Both the position numbers and the translations under genes were made by a program. From JBBSOW01 sp038259365 (GTDB taxonomy: Bacteria > Actinomycetota > Actinomycetes > Propionibacteriales > Propionibacteriaceae): a stretch of DNA of 31,947 nucleotides. Of the stretch, positions 16,672 through 24,224 are shown one piece after another. How positions within the stretch are numbered: the first letter of the stretch is position 1; every line of letters begins with the position of its first letter. The notes below the pieces were generated by a model. That model saw only the letters and a list, made by a program, of their open reading frames with translations, searched no databases and was not told the origin of the DNA. The DNA lies in contig JBBSOW010000032.1 in the NCBI GenBank assembly GCA_038259365.1, positions 1 through 31,947 of the forward strand, given 5' to 3'.

Positions 16672-16935
16672 TCAGCGGCGACGACGACCGCCGTCGCGGT
16701 CCCGATCCACGTCGACGAAATCGACGCGGACCTGCTCACGCCCGGCCAGGGCGCCGAGCACGGTGCGCAGCGCCGACGCGGTGCGACCCTGGCGGCCGAT
16801 CACCTTGCCGATGTCCTCGGGGTGCACGCGCACCTCGAGCATCCGCCCACGACGCAGGTCCTTGTCCTTGACCACGACATCGTCAGGGTTGGTGACGATG
16901 CCTCGTACCAGGTGCTCCAGAGCCGCGGACAGCAC
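16672..16935 (-). CDS. khpA: KH-domain RNA-binding protein KhpA
   Basis: The 87-residue protein is a type II KH domain with HPEDIGKVIGRQGRTASALRTVL, which contains the GxxG loop (IGRQGR). Family members pair with KhpB/EloR in some bacteria and bind RNA broadly. It ends in a run of Asp/Arg (DVDRDRDGGRRRR), which is basic and may add RNA affinity. The GTG start lies two bases after the rpsP stop, the usual rpsP-khpA-rimM order. Confidence 0.93.
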   Translation of the reverse strand: MLSAALEHLVRGIVTNPDDVVVKDKDLRRGRMLEVRVHPEDIGKVIGRQGRTASALRTVLGALAGREQVRVDFVDVDRDRDGGRRRR

Positions 16936-16937
16936 GA

Positions 16938-17420
16938 TCAGGCCCCGGTCTTCTCGGTGTCGCCCGCCGCCTCGGTGGGCTTGTCGGCTTCGGGCTTGTC
17001 GGCTTCGGCCTTGGCGGCGTCGGTCTTGTCTGAGTCGTCCGACTTCTTCTTGCCCGAGATCGCCGTGCTCAGCCCGGCGTCGATGGTGTCGGCCACCGCG
17101 GCGTTGTAGGCGGCGAGTTTGTCCCGGCGTTCCGGCTGCGGGTCGATACCCGAGGCGGAGGTGTCACCGGAGAACTGCTGCCAGTCGCCGCTGCGCTTGA
17201 ACAGCGCCACGACGGCCTCGGTGGGCTGGGCGCCCACGCCGAGCCAGTACTGCGCACGCTCGGATTTCACCTCGATGAACGAGGGGTTGTTCTTCGGGTG
17301 GTACTTGCCGATCTCTTCGATCGCCCGGCCGTCGCGCTTGGCGCGCGAGTCCATGACGACGATGCGGTAGTGCGGCGACCGGATCTTGCCGAGTCGCTTC
17401 AGTCGAATCTTGACAGCCAC
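16938..17420 (-). CDS. rpsP: 30S ribosomal protein S16 with long charged tail
   Basis: Residues 1-80 are canonical S16: VAVKIRLKRLGKIRSPHYRI, VMDSRAKRDGRAIEEIGKYH and PTEAVVALFKRSGDWQQF. A further 80 residues form a tail rich in Ala, Asp, Glu and Lys (KKKSDDSDKTDAAKAEADKP) containing EADKP twice, encoded by a perfect 15-bp tandem repeat. Long S16 tails are common in actinobacteria. The GTG start has AGGAG 11 bp upstream; longer upstream frames lack support. The gene heads rpsP-khpA-rimM with its own promoter about 150 bp upstream. Confidence 0.95.
   Translation of the reverse strand: MAVKIRLKRLGKIRSPHYRIVVMDSRAKRDGRAIEEIGKYHPKNNPSFIEVKSERAQYWLGVGAQPTEAVVALFKRSGDWQQFSGDTSASGIDPQPERRDKLAAYNAAVADTIDAGLSTAISGKKKSDDSDKTDAAKAEADKPEADKPTEAAGDTEKTGA
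16978..17007 (-). repeat. Perfect 15-bp tandem duplication inside rpsP tail
   Basis: Two identical, adjacent copies of GGCTTGTCGGCTTCG (plus strand) encode the repeated EADKP unit in the S16 tail. The length keeps the frame, so copy-number changes would only lengthen or shorten the tail. Confidence 0.85.
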
Positions 17421-17446
17421 GTGGGTGGAATCTCCTGTATGGATTT

Positions 17447-17603
17447 CCCCGAATTGGACCGGGGAGAACGGGTGAGTGATCCGCCTCGATGTGGGGCACC
17501 GGGCATGCACTCGGATGAATCTGCGCGCCTGCAGCGTTGAGAGGGCGCCGCAAAGCACAGATGCGATCCCTCAGTCTGCCAGAATTGCGCTCGCTTTATC
17601 CAA
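17447..17603 (-). promoter_or_regulatory. Candidate rpsP promoter and leader
   Basis: TTGGAT (17603-17598) and CAGACT (17578-17573) are 19 bp apart on the minus strand. The -10 is preceded by TGG as in the rplS promoter. The start site near 17566 gives a leader of about 146 nt. It contains a short hairpin CCCCG-N8-CGGGG at 17464-17447 shortly before the ribosome site. The 19-bp spacing is longer than ideal. Confidence 0.4.
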
Positions 17604-17660
17604 CCGACCGCCTGCACTCCTCAAACCGCCCAGCCCCGCTCGCCGCACTGCTTCCCGCTG

Positions 17661-17730
17661 CAGCTATGAACCGAGCGCGAAGCGCCGGGCCGAGCCTGCC
17701 CAGCTACAACCCGAGCGCGCCGGAGCCTGC
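17661..17730. repeat. Imperfect tandem repeat in the amidohydrolase-rpsP gap
   Basis: Unit one (17661-17700) and unit two (17701-17730) both begin CAGCTA, share CCGAGCGCG and GCCTGC at corresponding places, and differ by deletions of about 10 bp in the second. They lie in the otherwise gene-free stretch 17604-17834, where I see no ORF with a ribosome site, no tRNA and no strong terminator. Confidence 0.5.
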
Positions 17731-17834
17731 ACGTGCTTGGTGATCCTGCGGCCGGCGTCGCTCAGGCGGCCCCGCTCCTCCTCGCCGCAACCGGCCGGCG
17801 AAACCTGCCAAGGGGTTCACGCTGCTGGCCCGAG

Positions 17835-18983
17835 TCAGCGAGACAGGACCCGCCGTCCACGCAAGATGACCACCTCGGGATGGCGGACGGCCGAGATGTC
17901 TCGTCGGGGATCCTCGGCGTACACGACGAGATCGGCCGGGTCCCCCACCTCCAGACCGGGACGGCCCAACCACTCGCGGGCGCGCCAGGAGCCGGCGCCG
18001 AGGGCGAACTCGGCGCCGCCGATCTTGGCAAGTAGGCCGATCTCCTGGCCGACGAGCCCGTGCGGGAGCTGTCCCCCGGCGTCGGTGCCGGCGAAGATGG
18101 CGATCCCCGCCTCGCAGGCCTTGCCGTAAGTCTCCCAGCGGCGGGCGTACAGATCGCGGATGTGGGCGGCGTAGCGGGGGAACTTGGCCTGCCCGGCGTC
18201 GGCGAAGGCGGGAAAGTTCTCGAGCTGGATCATGGTGGGCACCAGAGCCACCCGGTTGGCGGCCATCTTCTCGATCGTCTCGTCGGTGAGCCCCGAACCG
18301 TGCTCTATCCCGTCGATGCCGGCGTCGAGCAGCTCGCCGAGCGCCTGCTCGCCGAAGACGTGAGCGGTGACTCGGGCCCCCAGCTCGTGAGCCCGCGCGA
18401 TGGCCCGAGCGGCCGTCTCGGCCGGCCACAACGGGCCGAGGTCGCCCGTCGAACGATCGATCCAGTCCCCCACCAGCTTGACCCAGCCGTCGCCGCGAGC
18501 CACCTGGCGCTCGACCGCGGCCACCAGTTCGGCCGGGTCGATCTCCTCGGCGAAGTTGCGGATGTAGCGCTTGGGGCGAGCCAGGTGTCTTCCGGCGCGG
18601 ATGATCTTCGGTAGGTCCTCGCGGTCATCGATCCAGCGCGTGTCGGCCGGCGATCCGGCATCGCGCAGCAGGAGGGCGCCCGCGTCGCGATCCCTCACGG
18701 CCTGCGCCTCGCTGGTCGGGCGGTCCACCTCCCCGTGGGCGTCCAACCCGACGTGACAATGCGCGTCCACCAGGCCAGGCAGCACGTAGCCGTAACCCCG
18801 GGCGGCGGTCGGGGTGATGTCGGTGGCCCTCGCCAAGGGCCCCTCGACGAGGACTCCTCGCTCGATCCACAGATCTTCGGGTTCGGTGCCCGGCACAATC
18901 ACCGCGCGCAACCGCAACGGGCCTCGGTCCGCGTCGAGCACCGGGTCCACCGCGGCGTGTTCGTGATCGTGGAGCAGGCCCAT
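17835..18983 (-). CDS. Metal-dependent amidohydrolase
   Basis: The 382-residue protein is an imidazolonepropionase/prolidase-like member of the amidohydrolase superfamily. The metal set is complete: His75 and His77 (DAHCHVG), Lys169 (WVKLVGDW) as the bridging lysine, His208 (TAHVFGE), His228 (GIEHGSG) and Asp301 (AGTDAGG). Residues 1-70 and the last 50 form the composite beta-sandwich (DPADLVVYAEDPRRD). Related enzymes hydrolyse cyclic amides or dipeptides; the substrate here is not predictable. The ATG follows TAATCT by six bases and lacks a good ribosome site, suggesting a leaderless mRNA. A LacI-type gene ends 25 bp upstream on the same strand. An amidohydrolase between ffh and rpsP is common in actinobacteria. 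Confidence 0.88.
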   Translation of the reverse strand: MGLLHDHEHAAVDPVLDADRGPLRLRAVIVPGTEPEDLWIERGVLVEGPLARATDITPTAARGYGYVLPGLVDAHCHVGLDAHGEVDRPTSEAQAVRDRDAGALLLRDAGSPADTRWIDDREDLPKIIRAGRHLARPKRYIRNFAEEIDPAELVAAVERQVARGDGWVKLVGDWIDRSTGDLGPLWPAETAARAIARAHELGARVTAHVFGEQALGELLDAGIDGIEHGSGLTDETIEKMAANRVALVPTMIQLENFPAFADAGQAKFPRYAAHIRDLYARRWETYGKACEAGIAIFAGTDAGGQLPHGLVGQEIGLLAKIGGAEFALGAGSWRAREWLGRPGLEVGDPADLVVYAEDPRRDISAVRHPEVVILRGRRVLSR

Positions 18984-18989
18984 GCGCCT

Positions 18990-18995
18990 AGATTA
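18990..18995 (-). promoter_or_regulatory. Candidate -10 for a leaderless amidohydrolase mRNA
   Basis: TAATCT on the minus strand lies six bases before the ATG at 18983, within the 25-bp gap after the LacI gene. A matching -35 would fall inside that gene and is not obvious. Confidence 0.35.
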
Positions 18996-19008
18996 GCGAG
19001 ACGCGGGG

Positions 19009-20067
19009 TCAGCGCGGCGGCCCCACCGAATCTCGGAGCATGGGCGGGCACGGCAACAACTCCACCTCGGGCATGGAGCTGGCGGCACTCGGGTCGTCGA
19101 GGATCGCCAACAGCTTCTCCGCGGCCCGCTTGCCCATCTCAAAGTGCGGCAGTTCGAGGCTGGTCAGACCAGGAAAGAGCCCGTCGGCGATCAAGGGATG
19201 GTTGTCGAAACCGACGATGGAGACGTCGTCGGGCACCGCCAACCCCCGCTCCCACACGGCTCGGTAGGCGCCCATGGCCGTGCGGTCGTTGAAGCAGAAG
19301 ATCGCCGTAGGCGGGGTGGGGAGATCGAGCAGGCGATGGGTGGATTCGTACCCGCCGAGCACGTCGGTCTCGTTGAGGGCGACATAGTCGGGATCGAACT
19401 CGATTCCCGCCTGGGCGAGCGCGCGCCGGTAGCCGGCGAGGCGGCCGTGGGTGGCCGGCAGGTCGTCGCAGTGCTGGGCGAACCCGATTCGCCGGTGACC
19501 GGCGTCGATCAACAGCTCGACGGCGGTGAACCCGCCGAGTTCCTCGTCGGGGGCCACGGCGGGTCTCCCGGGCTCGCCGGATTGGCCGTTGGCGATGACG
19601 ATGGGAAGGTGGCCGATCGCCGGTGGGATCCGCACGCGGCGGTGGAACATCGGCGCGATGAGCACTCCATCGACCTGTTGTTGCGCCAAGGTTTCGCCGT
19701 GGCGGTCCTCTTCCTCGGCCGTGTCACCAGAGTTGAGCAGCAGCATTGTCATGTCTCGGGCGCTGAGCACCTGCTGGGCTCCGACGATCATCGCGCCCGC
19801 GTTGGGACTGGAGGCGACGTGATCGGTGAGGAAGCCGACGAGCTGGGTGCGTTGGGTACGCAGGGCGCGGGCGACCCGGCTGGCCCGATAACCCAACCTG
19901 TCGGCGGTCTCGCGGACCCGCTGGCGGGTCTGCTCACTGATCCGCGCCGTGCCCACATCGTTGAGGGCGTGCGAGACCGTCGTCGGCGAGACGCCCGCCT
20001 CGGCCGCGACATCACGGATGCTCACCTTGGCGTGGGAACCGGGTGTGCCCGCCGCTGTACCCGTCAA
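19009..20067 (-). CDS. LacI-family transcriptional regulator
   Basis: The protein has about 352 residues. Residues of about 15-60 are the LacI helix-turn-helix and hinge: KVSIRDVAAEAGVSPTTVSHALN, then TRQRVRETADRLGYRASRVARAL. The remainder is a periplasmic-binding-protein-like sensor domain with QVDGVLIAPMF, GHRRIGFAQHCDDLPATHGRLAGYRRAL and PDDVSIVGFDNHPLIADGLFPGLTSLELP. Most such proteins bind a sugar or nucleoside. The TTG start at 20067 is chosen for its GGGGGC-containing upstream; a GTG at about 20025 is possible. It is divergent from the EcsC-family gene and may control that gene, itself, or the amidohydrolase 25 bp downstream. Nothing in the window encodes sugar transport. Confidence 0.88.
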   Translation of the reverse strand: MTGTAAGTPGSHAKVSIRDVAAEAGVSPTTVSHALNDVGTARISEQTRQRVRETADRLGYRASRVARALRTQRTQLVGFLTDHVASSPNAGAMIVGAQQVLSARDMTMLLLNSGDTAEEEDRHGETLAQQQVDGVLIAPMFHRRVRIPPAIGHLPIVIANGQSGEPGRPAVAPDEELGGFTAVELLIDAGHRRIGFAQHCDDLPATHGRLAGYRRALAQAGIEFDPDYVALNETDVLGGYESTHRLLDLPTPPTAIFCFNDRTAMGAYRAVWERGLAVPDDVSIVGFDNHPLIADGLFPGLTSLELPHFEMGKRAAEKLLAILDDPSAASSMPEVELLPCPPMLRDSVGPPR

Positions 20068-20141
20068 GCTCGCCCCCTTGCCGCCCGTTGATCGTTTTTC
20101 CAACGCTGACCAAGCTACCAACGAGGGCGGGGCCGCCAACG

Positions 20142-20171
20142 GTCGGCCCCGCGGCGGGCGGTCGGGCCGAC
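20142..20171. promoter_or_regulatory. Inverted repeat in the lacI-ecsC divergent region
   Basis: GTCGGCCC (20142-20149) and GGGCCGAC (20164-20171) are perfect 8-bp inverted repeats 14 bp apart. They lie in the 161-bp gap between the regulator start and the divergent EcsC gene, so they may serve as an operator. Classic LacI operators are shorter palindromes with a central CG, so this is tentative. Confidence 0.3.
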
Positions 20172-20228
20172 GCGGAAGGGCGTTGGCTGGAACTGGCAAG
20201 ATGGGCCTACTCCACGAAAGGGAAGCAC

Positions 20229-20933
20229 ATGGGAATCTTCGACCTACTCACCGGCAACAAGTCCGAGTACTACGTGACGCGCTCGGCGCTGGACGAGGCA
20301 CAGGACGGGGATGCCGAGCGCGGCGCGGTCTACAAGTTGGTGCAGAACATCCTCGACCACGGGCTCGACGGCAAGGGCCCGGTGAAGTCGGCCGTCGAGG
20401 TCGCCGAGGACGCCCGCGACTCGACGGAGTCGGTCGAGGACGCCATCGAGAAGGTGGTTCGCTCGGGCTACATCGGCGGCGCGGCGGGCGGTTTCGTGAC
20501 CAGCCTGGGCGGCTTCGTCACCATGCCGGTGGCCCTGCCGGTCAACGTGTTGGAGTTCTACCTGCAAGCCACCCGGATGGTCGGCGCCATCGCTCACCTG
20601 CGCGGATACGACACCGAGGATCCCCACATCCGCACCGCCATCCTGCTCGCCCTGGTGGGTTCGGACGCCGACGCGATCTTGAGCAAGGCCGGCGTCGCGG
20701 TCGGCACCGGCGCCGTCTCCAACCTCGCCATGGGCCAGCTACCCAAGCCCGCCCTGATGTTGGTCAACAAGGCCGTCGGCTTCCAGCTGCTGAAGTCCGT
20801 CGGCGAGAAGGGGCTGTCCAAGCTCGGCCGCGGCATCCCGCTGGCCGGTGGCCTCGTCGGCGCCGGCGTGGACGCCTACATGATGAAGCAGATCGCCGAC
20901 ACGGCACGCAAGGAGTTTCCGCAGATCGGCTAG
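20229..20933 (+). CDS. EcsC family protein
   Basis: The 234-residue protein matches the EcsC domain: AIEKVVRSGYIGGAAGGFVTSLGGFVTMPVALPVNV, FYLQATRMVGAIAHLRGYD, ILLALVG and the C-terminal GRGIPLAGGLVGAGVDAYMMKQIADTAR. The Gly/Ala-rich helices at about 80-110 and 195-215 are hydrophobic and may contact the membrane. EcsC was named from the Bacillus ecsABC transporter operon, but its role is unknown. The ATG follows AAAGGGA. It is transcribed away from the LacI gene and converges on ffh with only 24 bp between the stops. Confidence 0.85.
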   Translation: MGIFDLLTGNKSEYYVTRSALDEAQDGDAERGAVYKLVQNILDHGLDGKGPVKSAVEVAEDARDSTESVEDAIEKVVRSGYIGGAAGGFVTSLGGFVTMPVALPVNVLEFYLQATRMVGAIAHLRGYDTEDPHIRTAILLALVGSDADAILSKAGVAVGTGAVSNLAMGQLPKPALMLVNKAVGFQLLKSVGEKGLSKLGRGIPLAGGLVGAGVDAYMMKQIADTARKEFPQIG

Positions 20934-20957
20934 GCCCGCGGTGGTGTGATCGCCCGG

Positions 20958-22526
20958 CTAGCGGCCGTTCTGCTTGAACATCTTCGCCAGCTCCGGCGGC
21001 AACTCGAAGTCCGACATCGCCTTCTCCATGTCCTCGGGGCTCTGCGGCGCCGACTGGCCGAACGGGTTCTCCGCGGGAGCACCCGGGCCATTCTGCGGGC
21101 CGGCGGCTCTCTTGGCCGGATTCCCCGACACCCTCTTGCCGCCCTTCTTGGGCTTCTTCTGCTGCTGCTTGCGCGCCGCTCCACCACCCATGCCGGGCAT
21201 ACCGCCCACGCCCGGCATCTTTCCCGAGGCCAGCGAGCTCATCATCTTGCGCGCCTCGAAGAACCGGTCCACCAGGGAGTTGACGTCGGACACCTGCACC
21301 CCCGAACCAGCCGCGATGCGGGAACGCCTGGAGCCGTTGAGAACCTTAGGATTCTCCCGCTCCAGCGGGGTCATCGAGTAGATGATGGCCTCGATGCGGT
21401 CGATCTCGCGCTCGTCGATGTTGTTGATCTGATCCTTCATCTCACCCATGCCGGGAAGCATGCCGAAGATCTTCGACAGCGGGCCCATCTTGCGCACCGC
21501 CTGCATCTGCTCCAGGAAGTCCTGCAGGCCGAAGTCGCCGCCGCCGCCGGTCAGCTTGGCCGCGGCCTTGGCCGACTGCTCGGCGTCGAAGGACTTTTCG
21601 GCCTGCTCGATGAGGGTGAGCATGTCGCCCATCCCGAGGATGCGCGAGGCCATCCGGTCGGGGTGAAACGTGTCGAACTCGTCGACCTTCTCGCCGTTGG
21701 AGGCGAACATGATGGGCCGGCCGATGACGCGCGCGATCGAGAGCGCCGCGCCGCCGCGAGCGTCGCCGTCCAGCTTGGTGAGCACGACGCCGTCGAAGTC
21801 CACGCCCTCGGCGAACGCCTTGGCGGTGTTGACGGCGTCCTGGCCGATCATGGCGTCGACGACGAACAGCGTCTCGTCGGGGTCGACCGCCGCCTTGATG
21901 TTGGCGGCCTGGGCCATCAGCTCGGCGTCGATGCCCAGGCGGCCGGCGGTGTCGACGATGACGACGTCGTAGAGCTTCTGCTCGGCGTAACCCATGGAGT
22001 CGCGGGCGACCGCCACCGGATCGCCCACGCCGTTGCCGGGCTCGGGGGCGAAGACGTGGATCCCGGCGCGCTCGCCGACGACCTGGAGCTGGTTGACGGC
22101 GTTCGGCCGCTGGAGGTCGGCGGCCACGAGCAACGGGGAGTGGCCCTGTCCGCGCAACCATTTGGCGAGCTTGCCCGCCAAGGTGGTCTTTCCCGCGCCC
22201 TGCAGGCCCGCCAACATGATGACGGTCGGCGGCTTCTTCGCGTAGCGGATCGTGCGGGTTTCCCCGCCCAGGATGCTCACCAGCTCGTCGTTGACGATCT
22301 TGACGATCTGCTGGCTGGGGTTCAACGCCTGGCTGACCTCCGCGTCGCGGGCCCGCTCCTTGACGGCCGCCACGAACTCCTTGACCACGCCGAGGTTGAC
22401 GTCGGCCTCGAGCAGAGCGATCCGGATCTCGCGCGCGGTGGCGTCAATATCGGCCTCCGTCAGCCGGCCCTTCCCCCGCAGGTTCTTGAAGGTGGCCGCT
22501 AGCCGATCTTGCAGTGTGTCGAACAC
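20958..22526 (-). CDS. ffh: Signal recognition particle protein Ffh
   Basis: The 522-residue SRP54 GTPase has an N domain (1-90), G1 GLQGAGKT at 107-114, DTAGR at 192-196, TKLDG at 250-254, and an M domain from about 300 with the Met-rich SRP RNA/signal peptide-binding region (QMQAVRKMGPLSKIFGMLPGM, SRRSRIAAGSG). The C-terminal tail of about 85 residues is Lys/Gly/Pro-rich and unusually long, as in many actinobacteria. The GTG has AAGGGAGA upstream. ftsY lies 37 bp upstream in the same direction, so receptor and particle protein are likely co-transcribed. Confidence 0.97.
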   Translation of the reverse strand: MFDTLQDRLAATFKNLRGKGRLTEADIDATAREIRIALLEADVNLGVVKEFVAAVKERARDAEVSQALNPSQQIVKIVNDELVSILGGETRTIRYAKKPPTVIMLAGLQGAGKTTLAGKLAKWLRGQGHSPLLVAADLQRPNAVNQLQVVGERAGIHVFAPEPGNGVGDPVAVARDSMGYAEQKLYDVVIVDTAGRLGIDAELMAQAANIKAAVDPDETLFVVDAMIGQDAVNTAKAFAEGVDFDGVVLTKLDGDARGGAALSIARVIGRPIMFASNGEKVDEFDTFHPDRMASRILGMGDMLTLIEQAEKSFDAEQSAKAAAKLTGGGGDFGLQDFLEQMQAVRKMGPLSKIFGMLPGMGEMKDQINNIDEREIDRIEAIIYSMTPLERENPKVLNGSRRSRIAAGSGVQVSDVNSLVDRFFEARKMMSSLASGKMPGVGGMPGMGGGAARKQQQKKPKKGGKRVSGNPAKRAAGPQNGPGAPAENPFGQSAPQSPEDMEKAMSDFELPPELAKMFKQNGR

Positions 22527-22563
22527 CGAATCTCCCTTAAATCAAAAGTCTGTTCGTTCCACG

Positions 22564-23781
22564 CTACTGCGTGGTGGTGCCCATGAGCCCGTCGACGAAC
22601 CAAACCGGGTCGAAGGGCGCCAGGTCATCGACGCCCTCCCCCAGGCCGATCAGCTTGACCGGGACGCCCAGCTCGCGCTGCACCTGCACCACGATGCCGC
22701 CCTTGGCGGACCCGTCGAGCTTGGTGAGGACAATGCCGGTGACATCGACGACATCGCGGAAGATGCGGGCCTGGGTGAGACCGTTCTGCCCGGTGGTGGC
22801 GTCGAGGACGAGCAACACCTCCCCGACGGGGGCGGCCTTTTCGATGACGCGCTTGACCTTGCCGAGCTCGTCCATCAGCCCCGTCTTGGTGTGCAGGCGG
22901 CCGGCGGTGTCGATCATGACGACGTCGGCCTCCACCTCGATACCCGCCCTGACGGCGTCGAAGGCGACGCTCGCGGGGTCGGCACCCTCGGGGCCGCGCA
23001 CGGTGGGCACGCCGACACGGTTGCCCCAGGTCTCGAGCTGATCGGCGGCCGCCGCGCGGAACGTGTCAGCGGCGCCGAGGAGCACGTCCTTGTCTTCGGC
23101 GACGAGCACCCGGGCCAGCTTGCCGACTGTCGTGGTCTTACCGGTGCCGTTGACGCCAACAACCATGATCACGGCAGGGGTGGCCGTCCCGCCGGTCAGA
23201 CTGGGTTGAGTGGCGAGGGCACGGTCCAGGCTCGGATCGACGAGCTTGAGCAACTCGGCCCGCAAGATCGCCTTGGCCTCGGCGCCATCGGCCACCCCGT
23301 CCACGCGGAGCTTGGCGCGCAGCGCTCCTACCAGTTCGGAGGTCGGGCCGACGCCCAGATCCGCGCCGATCAGGGTGTCCTCGAAGTCCTCCCAGGAGTC
23401 CTCGTCGAGGCGTTCGCGAGAAAGCAAGGCGAGCAGCCCACGAGACAGGGCGTTGTTCTGCCCCGCCAGGCGCCGACGAAGGCGGACCAGGCGCGAGGTC
23501 GCGCTCTCGGGGGTGTCCAGCTCAGGCTGCAGGCCGACCGGCGCACCGGGCTCGTCGACGACGACGCCATCAAGATCCGCGTCGGTCCTGGTGGGCCGCT
23601 CCTTGAGAGCCAGCGAACCGCCGGAGTCTTCTCCGGGCCGGACACCCGGGGAGCCGTCGAGCTCGCGGCGGGTCTCACCGCCGATGCCGCGCTGTCCCCG
23701 ATTGAGTGCGCCAAGGAGGAGGGCGCCTCCGAAGATGGCGACCATCGAAACGGCCAGGGCGAGATAGAGGTAGGTTTCCAC
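22564..23781 (-). CDS. ftsY: Signal recognition particle receptor FtsY
   Basis: The 405-residue protein begins with a TM anchor (METYLYLALAVSMVAIFGGALL) and an acidic/variable A region to about residue 95. The NG domain follows: G1 VVGVNGTGKTTT near 209-217, AADTFRAAAADQLETW, MIDTAGRLHTK, LLVLDATTGQNGL and LTKLDGSAKGG. It docks ribosome-SRP complexes at the membrane. The GTG start has only a weak ribosome site. A 63-residue membrane gene with a similar N-terminus ends 18 bp upstream. Confidence 0.97.
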   Translation of the reverse strand: METYLYLALAVSMVAIFGGALLLGALNRGQRGIGGETRRELDGSPGVRPGEDSGGSLALKERPTRTDADLDGVVVDEPGAPVGLQPELDTPESATSRLVRLRRRLAGQNNALSRGLLALLSRERLDEDSWEDFEDTLIGADLGVGPTSELVGALRAKLRVDGVADGAEAKAILRAELLKLVDPSLDRALATQPSLTGGTATPAVIMVVGVNGTGKTTTVGKLARVLVAEDKDVLLGAADTFRAAAADQLETWGNRVGVPTVRGPEGADPASVAFDAVRAGIEVEADVVMIDTAGRLHTKTGLMDELGKVKRVIEKAAPVGEVLLVLDATTGQNGLTQARIFRDVVDVTGIVLTKLDGSAKGGIVVQVQRELGVPVKLIGLGEGVDDLAPFDPVWFVDGLMGTTTQ

Positions 23782-23799
23782 CCGCTCATCTTAGGGGTC

Positions 23800-23991
23800 T
23801 CAGCGAAAGAGGTGCGCAACCCGCTTCGGCGCTTCGGCGTCGCCGTTGAGATGCCGGGCGGCCCGGGCGAGGAAGCTGGCAATCTCGGGGGCCCGAGCAC
23901 TGCCGCGACCCTTCATGCCGACGGCCACGACGGCGGTTACGGCGACGGCGGCGATCAGCATCACCAACATGAACACGATGACGGTTTCCAT
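23800..23991 (-). CDS. Small single-TM protein between smc and ftsY
   Basis: This 63-residue protein has one N-terminal TM helix (METVIVFMLVMLIAAVAVTA...) and a basic cytoplasmic tail (FLARAARHLNGDAEAPKRV). The ATG has AGGAG six bases upstream, a stronger ribosome site than most genes here, and ftsY follows after 18 bp. I recognise no family. The first residues and the TM pattern resemble the start of FtsY itself. It may be a membrane-side partner or simply a conserved small protein; no function is assigned. Confidence 0.7.
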   Translation of the reverse strand: METVIVFMLVMLIAAVAVTAVVAVGMKGRGSARAPEIASFLARAARHLNGDAEAPKRVAHLFR

Positions 23992-24098
23992 TGACTACTC
24001 CTGGGGAAAGAACAAGCGTGACGACGCGCACGCGATCTCCGAGACTCCTTGGACTGTTAAGAACCAGGCGATCCTGCCGACATCTCATGCTCGGCCTC

Positions 24099-24187
24099 AT
24101 GGTAGCGTGGCGACGCTGAGGAAACCGTGTGAAACCGCGGAGCCGTCGCTATGAAACCGCTCACAGCCGGCTGGCCCTGAGGGGGCC
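24099..24187 (-). other. smc-ftsY operon gap: hairpin and candidate -10
   Basis: The 233-bp gap 23992-24224 holds two features on the minus strand. A hairpin GGCCC-N5-GGGCC (24187-24173), flanked by the palindrome AGCCGGCT, may end the smc message; no T-run follows it. Downstream, TACCAT (24104-24099), preceded by the inverted repeat AGCGT-N4-ACGCT, resembles the -10 of the yceD promoter, but the -35 is poor. Nothing else coding or structured stands out. Confidence 0.35.
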
Positions 24188-24224
24188 GACAGCGAACCCG
24201 ATTCGGCAAGCGCGAACCAGGGTC

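Noticed and set aside
20934..20957. A bidirectional terminator between ecsC and ffh
   Set aside because: The 24-bp interval has no stem of useful length or T-run.
20946..22502. A 518-codon plus-strand frame opposite ffh
   Set aside because: The minus-strand product is intact Ffh; the plus frame has no recognisable domain and arises from codon bias.
22252..23994. A 580-codon plus-strand frame opposite ftsY
   Set aside because: Shadow frame; His/Asp/Gly/Val-rich composition typical of reverse-strand reading and no ribosome site.
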